Shown here: in pieces, positions 1 to 8,756 of the stretch
Numbering within the stretch: position 1 is the first letter of the stretch
Layout: the number at the start of each line of letters is the position of its first letter
Source of the DNA: Halomonas beimenensis
Lineage (GTDB): Bacteria; Pseudomonadota; Gammaproteobacteria; Pseudomonadales; Halomonadaceae
Assembly: GCF_002549795.1 (NCBI RefSeq)
Contig: NZ_CP021435.1
Span: forward strand, 868,001-932,000
DNA length: 64,000 nt
Direction: 5' to 3'
Notes under the pieces: generated by a model
Databases searched by the model: none
The model's input: the letters and a program-made list of their open reading frames with translations, nothing else
Told to the model about the DNA's origin: nothing
Made by a program: the position numbers and the translations under genes

Positions 1-1
1 G

Positions 2-214
2 ACGGTGGCGCTCAAGCAGGGCCTCGACCAGAAGGAAGCGAAGGACATCGTCAAGCGGATCAAGGAAACCAAGCTCAAGGTCCAGGCTCAGATCCAGGGC
101 GAGAAGATCCGCGTCACCGGCAAGAAGCGTGACGACCTCCAGCGCATCATGGCGCTGCTCAAGGGCGAGGAGGGGCCGGATCTGCCGCTGCAGTTCGACA
201 ACTTCCGGGACTGA
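2..214 (+). CDS. yajQ: YajQ family protein, C-terminal fragment (cut by window start)
   Basis: The last 70 residues of a YajQ/DUF520 protein are present; the gene begins upstream of the window. The visible end matches the family tail closely: [20 protein letters not shown], then a leucine-rich helix and the terminal QFDNFRD. YajQ proteins are small two-domain cytoplasmic proteins that bind nucleotides, and some members act as cyclic-di-GMP receptors; which role applies here cannot be read from the fragment. Nothing suggests a disrupted gene; it ends in a normal TGA about 150 nt before the hsp20 start. Confidence 0.9.
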   Translation, partial: TVALKQGLDQKEAKDIVKRIKETKLKVQAQIQGEKIRVTGKKRDDLQRIMALLKGEEGPDLPLQFDNFRD

Positions 215-237
215 TCCACAAGGCGCATCCGGCCGCC

Positions 238-253
238 CTTGACCCGGGTCAAG
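238..253. promoter_or_regulatory. FNR/ANR-like palindrome upstream of hsp20
   Basis: CTTGACCCGGGTCAAG is a perfect 16-bp palindrome. Its core TTGAC-N4-GTCAA differs from the FNR/ANR consensus TTGAT-N4-ATCAA at one symmetric position per half. It lies about 110 nt before the hsp20 ATG. The nearest -10-like hexamer (TGAAAT, 271-276) does not give the usual -41.5 spacing exactly, so the regulator assignment is inference. Confidence 0.4.
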
Positions 254-363
254 CCATCGTCACCTGCGCTTGAAATCCGTCGTGTCGTCACCAAGTCTGA
301 ATCTGCACGAGGCAGTACCGTGCGTGGTTCTTGTGGTGTCGATAACGCTTCAGGAGGTGACGT

Positions 364-891
364 ATGGATCTGCAGAAGTGGTCTCCCTGGAACTGGTTCC
401 GCAGCGAGGGCCAGGACGCGCCGGCCGGCGGCGAGCCCCGTCGCGGCGAGTTGACGCCGCTGGCGGGCATGCACCAGGAACTGGATCGCTGGATGGACGG
501 CATGATGCGCCAGTTCGGCCTGCCGTCCCTGGAGAGCCGCTTCGGCGACATGCCCGAGCTGCTGCGTCCTCGCCTCGACATCGCCGAGCGGGATGACGAC
601 TACCTGATCAGCGTCGAGGTGCCCGGCGTCGAGGAGAAGGACATCACGCTGAGCCTGGACGGGGATCGCCTGGTGATCGAGGGCGAGAAGCGCCAGGAAA
701 GCACCACCAAGGAGGATCGCTACCAGCGGGTGGAGCGTTCCTACGGCAGCTTCCGTCGGCTGCTCGACCTGCCCGCCGACGCCAAGCCCGAGGCGATCGA
801 GGCGTCCTTCGACAAGGGCGTGCTCACCATCACCGTGCCCCGCAGCGGCGAGGTCAAGTCCCGCCGCCGCGAGATCCCCATCAAGGGCTGA
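364..891 (+). CDS. Hsp20 / alpha-crystallin family small heat shock protein
   Basis: A 175-residue small heat shock chaperone that should bind unfolding proteins in the cytoplasm as oligomers. The alpha-crystallin domain runs from about residue 70 to 170: RPRLDIAERDDDYLISVEVPG opens it and the conserved FDKGVLTITVPR closes it. The N-terminal 65 residues carry the less conserved W/M-rich arm (MDGMMRQFGLPSLESRFGDM), and the tail REIPIKG contains the I-P-I motif used for oligomer contacts. The start is supported by CAGGAGGTGACGT directly upstream. It is monocistronic, and the upstream gap contains an FNR/ANR-like palindrome rather than a recognisable sigma-32 -10, so control by oxygen rather than heat is possible. 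Confidence 0.93.
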   Translation: MDLQKWSPWNWFRSEGQDAPAGGEPRRGELTPLAGMHQELDRWMDGMMRQFGLPSLESRFGDMPELLRPRLDIAERDDDYLISVEVPGVEEKDITLSLDGDRLVIEGEKRQESTTKEDRYQRVERSYGSFRRLLDLPADAKPEAIEASFDKGVLTITVPRSGEVKSRRREIPIKG

Positions 892-1038
892 CGCCGCCGC
901 CGGCGGCCGGACGCGCCGCCGGCGACCTTCTCCATAGCCTTTGCCTGACGCGGCCATTGATCTCCATCATTGGCACCGGGGGGGCGCTTGGGCTTCAATG
1001 AGGATACTGCCCTTCGCCGCCACGGGAGCGAGCGCCCG

Positions 1039-1416
1039 ATGTCCCATGCACGCCGAGCCGCCTACCTGACGCTTGCGGGAATCAGCTTCCTGCTGGGGGT
1101 GATCGGCGCCTTCCTGCCGCTGCTGCCGACCACCTGTTTCATGCTGCTGGCGGTCTGGGCCGCTTCCCGGGGGTCGCCGCGGTTCGCGGGCTGGATACGC
1201 CATCATCCCCGCTTCGGCCCCGCCGTCCTCGCCTGGGAAGCGGAGCGGGCGATCCCCCGACATGCCAAGTGGCTGGCCGGGGCCATGCTGCTGCTGTCGA
1301 TGCTGCTGCTGTCCGTCACTCTCACTGCCCTCTGGCTCAAGGCCGGGCTGATCGTCTTCCTGGGCCTGGTCGGCCTGTGGATCCTGACCCGGCCCGAGCC
1401 GGTGACCGACGCCTGA
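1039..1416 (+). CDS. DUF454 / YbaN family inner membrane protein
   Basis: A 125-residue integral membrane protein of the YbaN (DUF454) family, function unknown. The family signature is clear: an N-terminal transmembrane segment (AYLTLAGISFLLGVIGAFLP) followed at once by LLPTTCFMLLAVWAASRGSPRF, the hallmark LP-T-x-F stretch, then IRHHPRFGP and two more hydrophobic helices near the C-terminus. I chose the ATG at 1039 because the longer in-frame extension to 970 adds a non-conserved segment, and GGGAG sits about 10 nt before 1039. It stands alone between hsp20 and the structured region preceding pepN. Confidence 0.85.
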   Translation: MSHARRAAYLTLAGISFLLGVIGAFLPLLPTTCFMLLAVWAASRGSPRFAGWIRHHPRFGPAVLAWEAERAIPRHAKWLAGAMLLLSMLLLSVTLTALWLKAGLIVFLGLVGLWILTRPEPVTDA

Positions 1417-1446
1417 GCCGCCCCAGGGCTATCGCAGATGGATCTG

Positions 1447-1626
1447 GCGAGGGGCGCCGGGGACAGGTCGAAGAGGGGGGCCTACGCCAGGGGTGAGGAG
1501 GATTCCTCCGAACGGGCTGGCCAGGGATGGCCAGCACCGGTCCTGCAAGCGGAGCGGGATGCGAGAGCGCCGCAGGGCGTCGGTAGCGCCCATGGAGGGG
1601 TTCACCGCGCCCCTCGCAGACCTGTC
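1447..1626 (+). other. Structured intergenic element with interleaved helices (candidate ncRNA)
   Basis: The 324-nt gap before pepN has no convincing gene but strong secondary structure. GCGAGGGGCGC (1447-1457) is an exact 11-nt complement of GCGCCCCTCGC (1607-1617), and GACAGGTC (1462-1469) is an exact complement of GACCTGTC (1619-1626). The order is A-B-A'-B', so the two long-range helices cannot nest: they form either a pseudoknot or alternative folds. Between them is a perfect 7-bp hairpin (GCTGGCC 1516-1522 / GGCCAGC 1529-1535). Strand is assumed from the flanking genes. It does not look like RNase P RNA, tmRNA or SRP RNA. It could equally be a DNA-level repeat element. Confidence 0.4.
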
Positions 1627-1679
1627 GACGGGTCAGCCCCGAGCGATGACACTAACTGCCTGAGCCGCCGTCGTCGGCT

Positions 1680-1709
1680 TTGAGATCGAGGCTGGGAGGG
1701 CCGTACAAT
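1680..1709 (+). promoter_or_regulatory. pepN promoter
   Basis: TTGAGA (1680-1685), an 18-nt spacer and TACAAT (1704-1709) form a good sigma-70 promoter. The ATG at 1708 that would extend PepN lies inside the -10 box, which argues for the downstream ATG at 1741 as the real start. Confidence 0.65.
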
Positions 1710-1740
1710 GGCCGGCAATCTTCGACAGGAGCCATCCTCG

Positions 1741-4371
1741 ATGTCCGAACCGCAACCGATCTACCTGAGCGACTATCGTCCTCCCGCCTATCGTGTCACC
1801 CATACCGAGCTGACCTTCGACCTCGACCCCGCGGCGACCCGGGTCAAGGCCCGGCTCCACGTCGAGCGTCACCCGGATCGCGAGCCCGGCGCTCCCCTGG
1901 AGCTGGACGGCGAGCAGCTTGCGCTCAAGGCCATCGCCATCGACGGCCAGGCTTTGGGCGAGGACGAGTACGCCCTCACCGAGCGCGGCCTGAGGGTGGA
2001 CGGGGTGCCGGAGCGCTTCTTGCTGGACACCGAGGTCGAGATCGCCCCCGAGGACAACACCGCCCTGGAGGGGCTCTATCGGTCCGGGGGCATGTTCTGC
2101 ACCCAGTGCGAGGCAGAGGGCTTCCGGCGCATCACCTTCTACCCCGACCGTCCCGACGTCATGGCCACCTTCTCCACCACGGTCATCGGCGACGCGGCCG
2201 GCCTGCCGGTGCTGCTCTCCAACGGCAATCCGGTCGAGCGGGGAGAGCTCCCCGGCGGACGCCATTTCGTGACCTGGGAGGATCCCCATCCCAAGCCCAG
2301 CTACCTGTTCGCCCTGGTGGCGGGGGACCTCAAGAAGGTGGAGGATCGCTTCACCACCATGAGCGGTCGCGAGGTCACCCTGCAGATCTGGGTCGAGGAG
2401 GAGAACCTGGGCAAGACCGATCACGCCATGGCCTCGCTGAAGCGTGCCATGCGCTGGGACGAGGAGACCTACGGGCGCGAGTACGATCTCGACCGCTACA
2501 TGATCGTGGCGGTCAACGACTTCAACATGGGGGCCATGGAGAACAAGGGGCTCAACCTCTTCAACTCCGCGGCGGTGCTGACCCACCCCCAGACCGCCAC
2601 CGACGCCGCCTTCCAGCGGGTGGAAGGCATCGTCGCCCACGAGTACTTCCACAACTGGTCCGGCAACCGGGTCACCTGCCGCGACTGGTTCCAGCTGTCG
2701 CTGAAGGAAGGCTTCACCGTCTTCCGCGACCAGTGCTTCTCCGCGGACACCAACTCGGCGCCGGTCAAGCGCATCGAGGAGGTCTCCTTCTTCCGCACCG
2801 CCCAGTTCGCCGAGGATGCCGGACCCACCGCCCATCCCGTGCGCCCGGATCACTACATCGAGATCGGCAACTTCTACACCCTGACCATCTACGAGAAGGG
2901 CGCCGAGATCGTGCGCATGCTGTGCAACCTGGTGGGCTGGGAGGCCTTCCGGCGTGGCGCCGATCGCTACTTCTCGCGCTTCGACGGCCAGGCGGTGACC
3001 ATCGAGGACTTCGTGAACTGCATGGCGGAAGCCTCCGGCCACGACCTGTCGCAGTTCCTGCTCTGGTACTCCCAGGCCGGCACCCCGGAGATCGATGCTC
3101 ATGGCGAGTACGACTATGCCAACGGGGTCTACCGCCTGGTGCTGCGCCAGCGCACCCCGGCCACGCCCGGTCAGCCCGACAAGCTGCCGCTGCACATCCC
3201 GTTGCGCCTGGGGCTGGTCGGTACCAAGACCGGCCGTGACCTGCCGATGACCCTGGACGGCGAGGATCTCGGCACCGACGGCGTGATCCACCTGCGCGAG
3301 GAAGAGCAGGAGTTCGTCTTCACCGATGTCGCCGAGGCGCCCGTGCCGTCGCTGGCGCGCAACTTCTCCGCGCCGGTCAAGCTGCACTTCCCGTATTCCC
3401 GCGAGGACCTGGCCTTCCTGCTGGCCCATGACAGCGACGGCTTCAACCGCTGGGACGCCGGTCAGCGCCTGGCCCTGCTGGCCCTGGACGACCTCATCGC
3501 CGCCCACCGCAACGGGGTGGAGAAGGTCATGGATCCGCGGGTGGTCGAGGCCTTCCGCCACCTGCTGACCACGGAGGCCGACGACAAGGCGGTGCTCGCC
3601 GAGATGCTGACGCTGCCCTCCGAGGCCTACATCGCCGAGCAGCAGCCGCTGGTGGACGTGGACGCCATCCATGCCGCCCGGGAGTTCGTCAAGCAGTCCC
3701 TGGCAACCGCCCTGCGCGACGACTTCCGGCGCCTCTACGAGGAACATCGCAGCGAGGCGCCCTATGCCCCCGAGCCGGAGCAGATCGCCGCGCGAAGCCT
3801 CAAGAACGTGGCGCTGTCCTATCTCGTCAGCATCGAGGACGAGGAAGGCATCGAGCTGGCGCAGCGACAGTTCGAGGCGGACCACAACATGACCGACGTG
3901 CGCCAGGCCCTGACCCTGCTGGTGCACTCGAGCCGCGGGGACCTGGCCGACCCGGCGCTGCGGGCCTTCGGCGAGAAGTGGGCTCACGACCCCCTGGTTA
4001 TGGACCAGTGGTTCAGCATCCAGGTCACCCGGCCGCAATCGGACGCCCTGGATCGGGTCAAGTTCCTCATGGATCACCCGGCCTTCTCGCTGACCAACCC
4101 CAACAAGGTGCGGGCGCTGATCGGGGCCTTCGCCCAGAATCGCGTCAATTTCCATCGCCTCGACGGCGAGGGCTACCGGCTGCTGGCGGACGTGGTCATC
4201 GAGCTCAACCGCCTGAACCCCGAGATCGCGGCGCGGCTGGTCACCCCGCTGACCCGCTGGCAGCGCTTCGACGAGACGCGCCAGGAGCTGATGAAGGCCG
4301 AGCTCGAGCGTATCCGCGGCGAGGAACTCTCGCCGAACCTCTACGAGGTGATCGAGAAGGCGCTCGCCTGA
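1741..4371 (+). CDS. pepN: Aminopeptidase N (M1 family)
   Basis: An 876-residue zinc aminopeptidase of the PepN type, very close to the usual gammaproteobacterial length; it removes N-terminal residues from peptides in the cytoplasm. The exopeptidase motif GAMEN is at residues 264-268, the zinc site HEYFH at 300-304, and the third zinc ligand Glu323 follows at the exact HExxH-x18-E spacing. The order is N-terminal beta domain, catalytic domain, beta sandwich (about 440-540) and helical C-terminal superhelix. The ATG at 1741 is preceded by CAGGAG and lies downstream of the promoter at 1680-1709. The gene ends at a strong hairpin terminator and appears monocistronic. Confidence 0.97.
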   Translation: MSEPQPIYLSDYRPPAYRVTHTELTFDLDPAATRVKARLHVERHPDREPGAPLELDGEQLALKAIAIDGQALGEDEYALTERGLRVDGVPERFLLDTEVEIAPEDNTALEGLYRSGGMFCTQCEAEGFRRITFYPDRPDVMATFSTTVIGDAAGLPVLLSNGNPVERGELPGGRHFVTWEDPHPKPSYLFALVAGDLKKVEDRFTTMSGREVTLQIWVEEENLGKTDHAMASLKRAMRWDEETYGREYDLDRYMIVAVNDFNMGAMENKGLNLFNSAAVLTHPQTATDAAFQRVEGIVAHEYFHNWSGNRVTCRDWFQLSLKEGFTVFRDQCFSADTNSAPVKRIEEVSFFRTAQFAEDAGPTAHPVRPDHYIEIGNFYTLTIYEKGAEIVRMLCNLVGWEAFRRGADRYFSRFDGQAVTIEDFVNCMAEASGHDLSQFLLWYSQAGTPEIDAHGEYDYANGVYRLVLRQRTPATPGQPDKLPLHIPLRLGLVGTKTGRDLPMTLDGEDLGTDGVIHLREEEQEFVFTDVAEAPVPSLARNFSAPVKLHFPYSREDLAFLLAHDSDGFNRWDAGQRLALLALDDLIAAHRNGVEKVMDPRVVEAFRHLLTTEADDKAVLAEMLTLPSEAYIAEQQPLVDVDAIHAAREFVKQSLATALRDDFRRLYEEHRSEAPYAPEPEQIAARSLKNVALSYLVSIEDEEGIELAQRQFEADHNMTDVRQALTLLVHSSRGDLADPALRAFGEKWAHDPLVMDQWFSIQVTRPQSDALDRVKFLMDHPAFSLTNPNKVRALIGAFAQNRVNFHRLDGEGYRLLADVVIELNRLNPEIAARLVTPLTRWQRFDETRQELMKAELERIRGEELSPNLYEVIEKALA

Positions 4372-4394
4372 CCGAGGCACCGCTCCTCGAGACG

Positions 4395-4426
4395 ACAAGG
4401 CGCCGCCTCAAGGGGCGGCGCCTTGT
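4395..4426. terminator. Bidirectional hairpin between convergent pepN and membrane-protein gene
   Basis: ACAAGGCGCCGCC (4395-4407) pairs perfectly with 4414-4426 over 13 bp with a 6-nt loop. There is no real T tract. It lies between two convergent genes, so it probably serves both. Confidence 0.65.
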
Positions 4427-4486
4427 CATTGGGTGGCGGCTAGCCGCGTAGCTTGGGCAAGCGAGCCGGCGAGCGCACCCGCCCAA

Positions 4487-4774
4487 CTAGTAGATCAGCC
4501 AGCTCAATACCGTCACCCCCAGCAACGCCCAGATCAGGCTGGCGATCAGGGCGCGACGCCGCAGGGCGCCGAAGCCGCGCCACAGCAGCCACAGGCCGAA
4601 TGCCAGCACCACCAGGCTCAGCAGGCTGGGGGCGATGCCCAAGGCCTGCGAGGTCCCCTGGATGAAGCTCCCGACGGCGTCGTCCAGACCTGTGAAGAAG
4701 GCGATGAGCGCATCGACGAGGAAGCGAATGAACTCGCCGAAGGCCTGGCCGATGAAGGCGAAGACGTCGTCCAT
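4487..4774 (-). CDS. Small inner membrane protein, function unknown
   Basis: A 95-residue protein with an amphipathic N-terminal part (MDDVFAFIGQAFGEFIRFLVDA) and two strong transmembrane segments (LLSLVVLAFGLWLLWRGF and ASLIWALLGVTVLSWLIY) separated by a short RRR loop, which suggests both ends face the same side. I do not recognise a family. The ATG at 4774 was preferred over an upstream in-frame start because the extension is low-complexity Pro/Ala/Arg sequence and an AGGA lies just before 4774. It is downstream of, and codirectional with, the antiporter gene, 70 nt away, so the two may be cotranscribed. Confidence 0.65.
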   Translation of the reverse strand: MDDVFAFIGQAFGEFIRFLVDALIAFFTGLDDAVGSFIQGTSQALGIAPSLLSLVVLAFGLWLLWRGFGALRRRALIASLIWALLGVTVLSWLIY

Positions 4775-4844
4775 GGGGTCCTGGGTCTCCGGAGGAGGCG
4801 GTAGGGGACCAGTATCGCGGCCCGGGGCAGGCCGGGCAAGGGCA

Positions 4845-6443
4845 TCAGCCCAGCTGGCTGGTCCTCGAGGTGATGCCGGCCTCCTCGGCGGCGCTGTCGG
4901 CCAGGGCCCGGCCTGCCTCGTCGTAGACGTGGAAGACCGCATGGGCGCCGAGCTCGCGGATCGGCTCGATCTCCTCAGGGAACTCCACCACGGCGGTGAT
5001 GCGGCCCTGGAAGCGCCGGGAGCGCAGCTGCTTGAGGGCGAAGAGGTTGCCGGCGTGGTGGGGCATGGCCAGCACCACCAGGCGCACGTCCGGCGACATC
5101 AGCAGCTTGTCCCAGAAGTCGGAGTCCAGGGCGTCGCCCTCGAGGACGTTGAAGCCGCGCTTGGTGAGCCGCTCGACGCTCTTGGGGTTGCTGTCGATCC
5201 CCAGCACCTGCAGGCCGTACTCCTTCTGCAGGCGCCGGTAGACGCTGCGCCCGATGCGCCCCATGCCGAGCACCACCGCTTCGGCGTCCCCCACCTCGAT
5301 GGGGCGGTCGCTGGACGTCAGTTCGTTGACGTCGATGGGCGGCAGGCGCGGCTCCAGCCAGCGGTACACGCGCTCGCTGACGCCGTTGAACACCGCCGAG
5401 ACACCGAAGCTCAGCGCCACCGCGAGCGACAGCACCACCAGCCAGGTGTCGGGCAGCCAGCCATTGGCGGCGGCGATGGCCCCGACGATCAGGCCGAACT
5501 CGGAATAGTTGGTCAGGCTCAGCGTGGCCAGCACCGAGGTTCGGTGACGCATGCGGAAGCGCAGGAAGACCAGCTGGTAGAGCAGGCTCTTCAGCGGCAG
5601 GATCAACACCAGCAACAGGGCGACGGCGAACAGTTCCCAGCTGGGCATGGCGGTCAATCCCAGGCTCAGGAAGAAGCCCACCAGCAGCAGTTCCTTGAGG
5701 CTGAACATGGAGCGGGCCAGGGTCTGGGCGGCGGGATGGGGCGCGAGCAACAGGCCGATGATCAGGGCGCCGAGATCCCCCTTGACGCCCACCGACTCGA
5801 AGAGCGCATAGCCCAGCACCAGCGCCAGCAGCATGCCGAACAGCATCTGCATCTCGCCATGTCCCAGGCGGTCGAGCAGTGCGCGCAGGGCCGGGGCCAG
5901 GGGGATCAGCAGCACCAGGCCCAGCGCCCAGGGGCTCGGCATCTTGCCGGTGCTGGCGGTGAGGAAGATCACCGCGAAGATGTCCTGCATGATCAGCACG
6001 CCGATGGCAAGGCGGCCATAGGCGGTCTGGCTTTCGCTGCGCTTTTCCAGCACCTTGACCACGAAGACCGTGCTGGAGAAGGACAGGGCGAAGCCCAGCA
6101 GCGCGAGGGTCGGCCAGCCGGTATCGGCCAGCATTGGCAGGCCCAGCCACTTGAACAGCGAGAAGAGGCCGACCATCGTCGCCGTCGAGGCGAGCATGTG
6201 CAGGGTCGCCCCGCCCCAGACGTCGGGGCGCAGCAGGGTCCGGATATCCAGCTTCAGGCCGATGCTGAACAGCAGCAGGGTGACCCCTACGTCGGCCAGC
6301 ACGTGCAGCAGGGGCGTCGCCTCGTACCCCAGGGCATTGAGCACGAAGCCTCCGGCCAGAAAGCCCACCAGGGGCGGGAGCCGTAGGCTCATGGCGGCGA
6401 GGCCGCCGAGGAAGGCCGCTAGAATGAAGGCCGGTGCGATCAT
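4845..6443 (-). CDS. CPA2-type cation:proton antiporter with C-terminal TrkA-N domain
   Basis: A 532-residue monovalent cation/proton antiporter of the KefB/KefC/YbaL branch, inner membrane. Residues 1-370 hold about 12 transmembrane helices; the family motifs LLLFSIGLKLD (near 55-65) and the SSTVFVVKVLEKR stretch are present. A soluble Rossmann domain begins with VVLGMGRIGRSVYRRL (about residue 388), the NAD(H)-binding RCK/TrkA-N fold that gates transport. It ends soon after this domain, so the second regulatory lobe found in some relatives is absent. Likely exported ion is K+ or Na+; which one cannot be told. In a halophile it would contribute to ion and pH homeostasis. It diverges from the lipid kinase gene. 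Confidence 0.9.
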   Translation of the reverse strand: MIAPAFILAAFLGGLAAMSLRLPPLVGFLAGGFVLNALGYEATPLLHVLADVGVTLLLFSIGLKLDIRTLLRPDVWGGATLHMLASTATMVGLFSLFKWLGLPMLADTGWPTLALLGFALSFSSTVFVVKVLEKRSESQTAYGRLAIGVLIMQDIFAVIFLTASTGKMPSPWALGLVLLIPLAPALRALLDRLGHGEMQMLFGMLLALVLGYALFESVGVKGDLGALIIGLLLAPHPAAQTLARSMFSLKELLLVGFFLSLGLTAMPSWELFAVALLLVLILPLKSLLYQLVFLRFRMRHRTSVLATLSLTNYSEFGLIVGAIAAANGWLPDTWLVVLSLAVALSFGVSAVFNGVSERVYRWLEPRLPPIDVNELTSSDRPIEVGDAEAVVLGMGRIGRSVYRRLQKEYGLQVLGIDSNPKSVERLTKRGFNVLEGDALDSDFWDKLLMSPDVRLVVLAMPHHAGNLFALKQLRSRRFQGRITAVVEFPEEIEPIRELGAHAVFHVYDEAGRALADSAAEEAGITSRTSQLG

Positions 6444-6587
6444 GAAGACTCCATGTGCCGGATTCCCGGAAAGACCGATAGTGTAAGGAAGTCATAAAGT
6501 GAATGGCATTCATCTTTTCATCCTGCCGGCCCGACGTGAAGCGGTGATGAAGCGTCTCCGGGGCGGCCGCCAGGGAGGCAGGACGCC

Positions 6588-7520
6588 ATGGCCGTCCTGA
6601 TCCTCAACGGCAAGTCGGCCCAACTGCCGGTGCTGCGCCAGGCGGTCTTCGCCTGTCGCGAGGGCGGGGCCGACCTGGAGGTTCGGGTCACCTGGGAGCC
6701 CGGTGATGCCACCCGAATGGCCGAACGGGCCGCTCGCGAGGGCGTGTCGAGGGTGATCGCCGGCGGGGGCGACGGGTCGGTGCACGAGGTGGTCAACGGC
6801 CTGATGCGACTGCCCGCCGAGGCGCGTCCGGCCCTGGGGATCCTGCCGCTGGGCAGTGCCAACGATCTGGCCAACGCCCTGGGATTGCCGATGTCCCTGG
6901 ACGCGGCGCTGACGGCCGCCCTGGACCTGCCCCCGCACCCGGTCGACGTGCCGCGGCTCGATGATCGTCATTTCCTCAACATGGCCACCGGCGGCTTCGG
7001 GGCGGAGGTGACCTCCTCCACTCCCAAGAGCCTCAAGCGGTTGCTCGGCGGGGGCGCCTACTCGGTGATCGGGGCGCTCAAGGCCTGGCAGTACCGGCCC
7101 TATCCCGGTCGGCTCCGCTGGGCCGGGGGCGAACGCGAGGCCTCGCTGTTCGTGCTGGCGCTGGGCAACGGGACCCGCTCCGGTGGCGGTCAGCGGCTGA
7201 CGCCGGAAGCCTGCATCGACGATGGCCAGCTCGACGTCCTGCTGGTCCGGGACTTCGCTTCGCTGCGCGAGATGTGGACGATGCGTCGCGAGCTCCAGCA
7301 GCGCCCGACGAAGGGCGCGTTCGTCGAGACCTTCCGCACCCCCTGGCTGAGCTTCGAGGGCCGCGATCCGCTGCCGCTGACCCTGGACGGCGAACCCTGG
7401 CGGCGCCGGGCGTTCCGCGTCGAGGTCTCGCCCGGCGCCTTGCGGCTGGCCGTGCCGGAGGACTGTCCCTTGCTGGCTCATCCGCGGACTGGCCAGGCCA
7501 GCCTGGCTGCGGCATCCTGA
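6588..7520 (+). CDS. YegS/DagK-type lipid kinase
   Basis: A 310-residue member of the diacylglycerol kinase catalytic family, YegS subgroup (usual length about 300). The nucleotide-binding signature [14 protein letters not shown] lies near residues 62-76, followed by [19 protein letters not shown], the second conserved motif of this fold. YegS phosphorylates phosphatidylglycerol in vitro in E. coli; the physiological substrate here is unknown. The start is supported by GGAGGCAGGACGCC before the ATG. It lies 28 nt upstream of the VOC gene, which it may be cotranscribed with, and diverges from the antiporter. Confidence 0.9.
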   Translation: MAVLILNGKSAQLPVLRQAVFACREGGADLEVRVTWEPGDATRMAERAAREGVSRVIAGGGDGSVHEVVNGLMRLPAEARPALGILPLGSANDLANALGLPMSLDAALTAALDLPPHPVDVPRLDDRHFLNMATGGFGAEVTSSTPKSLKRLLGGGAYSVIGALKAWQYRPYPGRLRWAGGEREASLFVLALGNGTRSGGGQRLTPEACIDDGQLDVLLVRDFASLREMWTMRRELQQRPTKGAFVETFRTPWLSFEGRDPLPLTLDGEPWRRRAFRVEVSPGALRLAVPEDCPLLAHPRTGQASLAAAS

Positions 7521-7548
7521 CCTTCCATCCGAACCGGGAGACCCGCTC

Positions 7549-7977
7549 ATGCCGACCCCCTTTCATCTCGCCGTGCCGGTCCGTGACCTGGAGGAGGCCC
7601 GCCACTTCTACGGCGGGCTGCTGGATTGCCCCGAGGGGCGCAGCAGCGATAGCTGGATCGATTTCGACCTCTATGGCCACCAGTTCGTCTGCCACCTCGA
7701 CCCGACCCTGGGTGAGACGCCAAGAGACGATTGCCGCAACCCGGTGGATGGCCAGGGGGTTCCCGTGCCCCACTTCGGGGTGGTGCTGGAGATGGCCGAC
7801 TGGGATGCGCTGGTCGACCGCCTCACCGCCGCCGGCATCCGCTTCGAGATCGAGCCGCACCTGCGCTTCGCGGGCCAGCCTGGCGAGCAGGCCACCATGT
7901 TCTTCCGCGACCCCAGCGGCAATGCCATCGAGTTCAAGGCGTTCCGGGACATCGACGGGCAGCTCTTCGCCCGCTGA
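7549..7977 (+). CDS. VOC family (glyoxalase/dioxygenase fold) protein
   Basis: A 142-residue vicinal-oxygen-chelate protein. It opens with [21 protein letters not shown] and closes with [15 protein letters not shown], the paired beta-alpha-beta-beta-beta modules of the fold; His6 and Glu near residue 130 sit where metal ligands normally lie. A central insertion ([32 protein letters not shown]) separates the modules. Substrate cannot be inferred. It follows the lipid kinase by 28 nt and uses GGGAGACC as ribosome-binding site. Confidence 0.85.
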   Translation: MPTPFHLAVPVRDLEEARHFYGGLLDCPEGRSSDSWIDFDLYGHQFVCHLDPTLGETPRDDCRNPVDGQGVPVPHFGVVLEMADWDALVDRLTAAGIRFEIEPHLRFAGQPGEQATMFFRDPSGNAIEFKAFRDIDGQLFAR

Positions 7978-8046
7978 GCACGCCTTGCGGGGGAACGGCC
8001 CCTTTGGTGCAATGATGTCCACACCCCCCGAAGGAGACTCCCGGTC

Positions 8047-8736
8047 ATGACATCCTGGAGACCGCTCGTCCCGATACTGGCCCTGTTCCTGGTGGGCTGC
8101 GGCGACGAGGAAGCTCCCTCCTCGGAGACGTCGAGCCCCGAGGCCCCGAGTGCGGCCGTCGAGACGGCGCCCGAGCTGGAAGCATCGGCTCCCGACGCCC
8201 CCGCCGCCGAGCCGGCCGAGGAGGCGTCTCGCAGCGCCGCCGAGGGAGATTCCCCGGGGCCGCAACCAGCCTCCGACGAGACCCTGGGCGGCGAGGTGGC
8301 AGGCGATGTCCTGGATGAGGGCGCCCCGCCATCCCCCGATGCCGCCGACGACGAGGTCGAACGGATCCTGGAGGAGACCGAGCGTCGCTTCCAGGAGGCG
8401 AGCCAGACCATCGAACAGCAGTACGAGCAGGCCGAGCGCGAGTCCCGGCCGGAAGGTGGCGTCGAGGCCGGGGGGGACCCCTCGACCTCGATGGAGCTGG
8501 AGGCCGCCCTGGAGGAGGAGAGCCCCGCGTTGGAGGGCGAGGCCGCGCTCGAGACGGATCCCGAGGTCGAGGCGATCCTCGAGGAGACCGAGCGCCGCTT
8601 CGAGGAGGCCAGGCGCAAGATCGACGAGCAGTTCGAGCAGGCGGAGCGGTCGGTACCGAGCGAGATTCGCGAGACGACCACCGTGGAGGAGGTCCCGGAG
8701 GAGCAGCCGAGCGAGGAAGAGGCCTCTTCGCCCTGA
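8047..8736 (+). CDS. Acidic lipoprotein with an internal 31-residue duplication
   Basis: A 229-residue predicted lipoprotein. The signal peptide MTSWRPLVPILALFLVGC ends in the lipobox LVGC, with lipidated Cys18. The mature part is extremely rich in Glu, Asp, Ala, Ser and Pro and looks largely disordered, except for two near-identical helical segments at residues 101-131 and 171-201 (EVE-ILEETERRF-EA), exactly 70 residues apart. No known family recognised. It follows the VOC gene after 69 nt and ends at a hairpin shared with the convergent cold-shock gene. The duplicated charged helices suggest a coiled-coil or binding module presented in the periplasm. Confidence 0.75.
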   Translation: MTSWRPLVPILALFLVGCGDEEAPSSETSSPEAPSAAVETAPELEASAPDAPAAEPAEEASRSAAEGDSPGPQPASDETLGGEVAGDVLDEGAPPSPDAADDEVERILEETERRFQEASQTIEQQYEQAERESRPEGGVEAGGDPSTSMELEAALEEESPALEGEAALETDPEVEAILEETERRFEEARRKIDEQFEQAERSVPSEIRETTTVEEVPEEQPSEEEASSP

Positions 8737-8756
8737 ACTGAACGCCCTGAAATGCA

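Noticed and set aside
269..297. CTTGAAA at 269-275 as a sigma-32 promoter for hsp20
   Set aside because: The -35 is perfect but nothing resembling CCCCATNT follows at 11-16 nt; the real example before htpG shows what a match looks like in this genome.
1708..1740. PepN starting at ATG 1708
   Set aside because: That ATG overlaps the TACAAT -10 box and the added residues are not family-like; ATG 1741 has a ribosome-binding site.
1633..4398. Long 921-residue minus-strand ORF opposite pepN
   Set aside because: It mirrors pepN codons in a GC-rich genome; composition is Leu/Val/Gly/His-rich with no domain motif.
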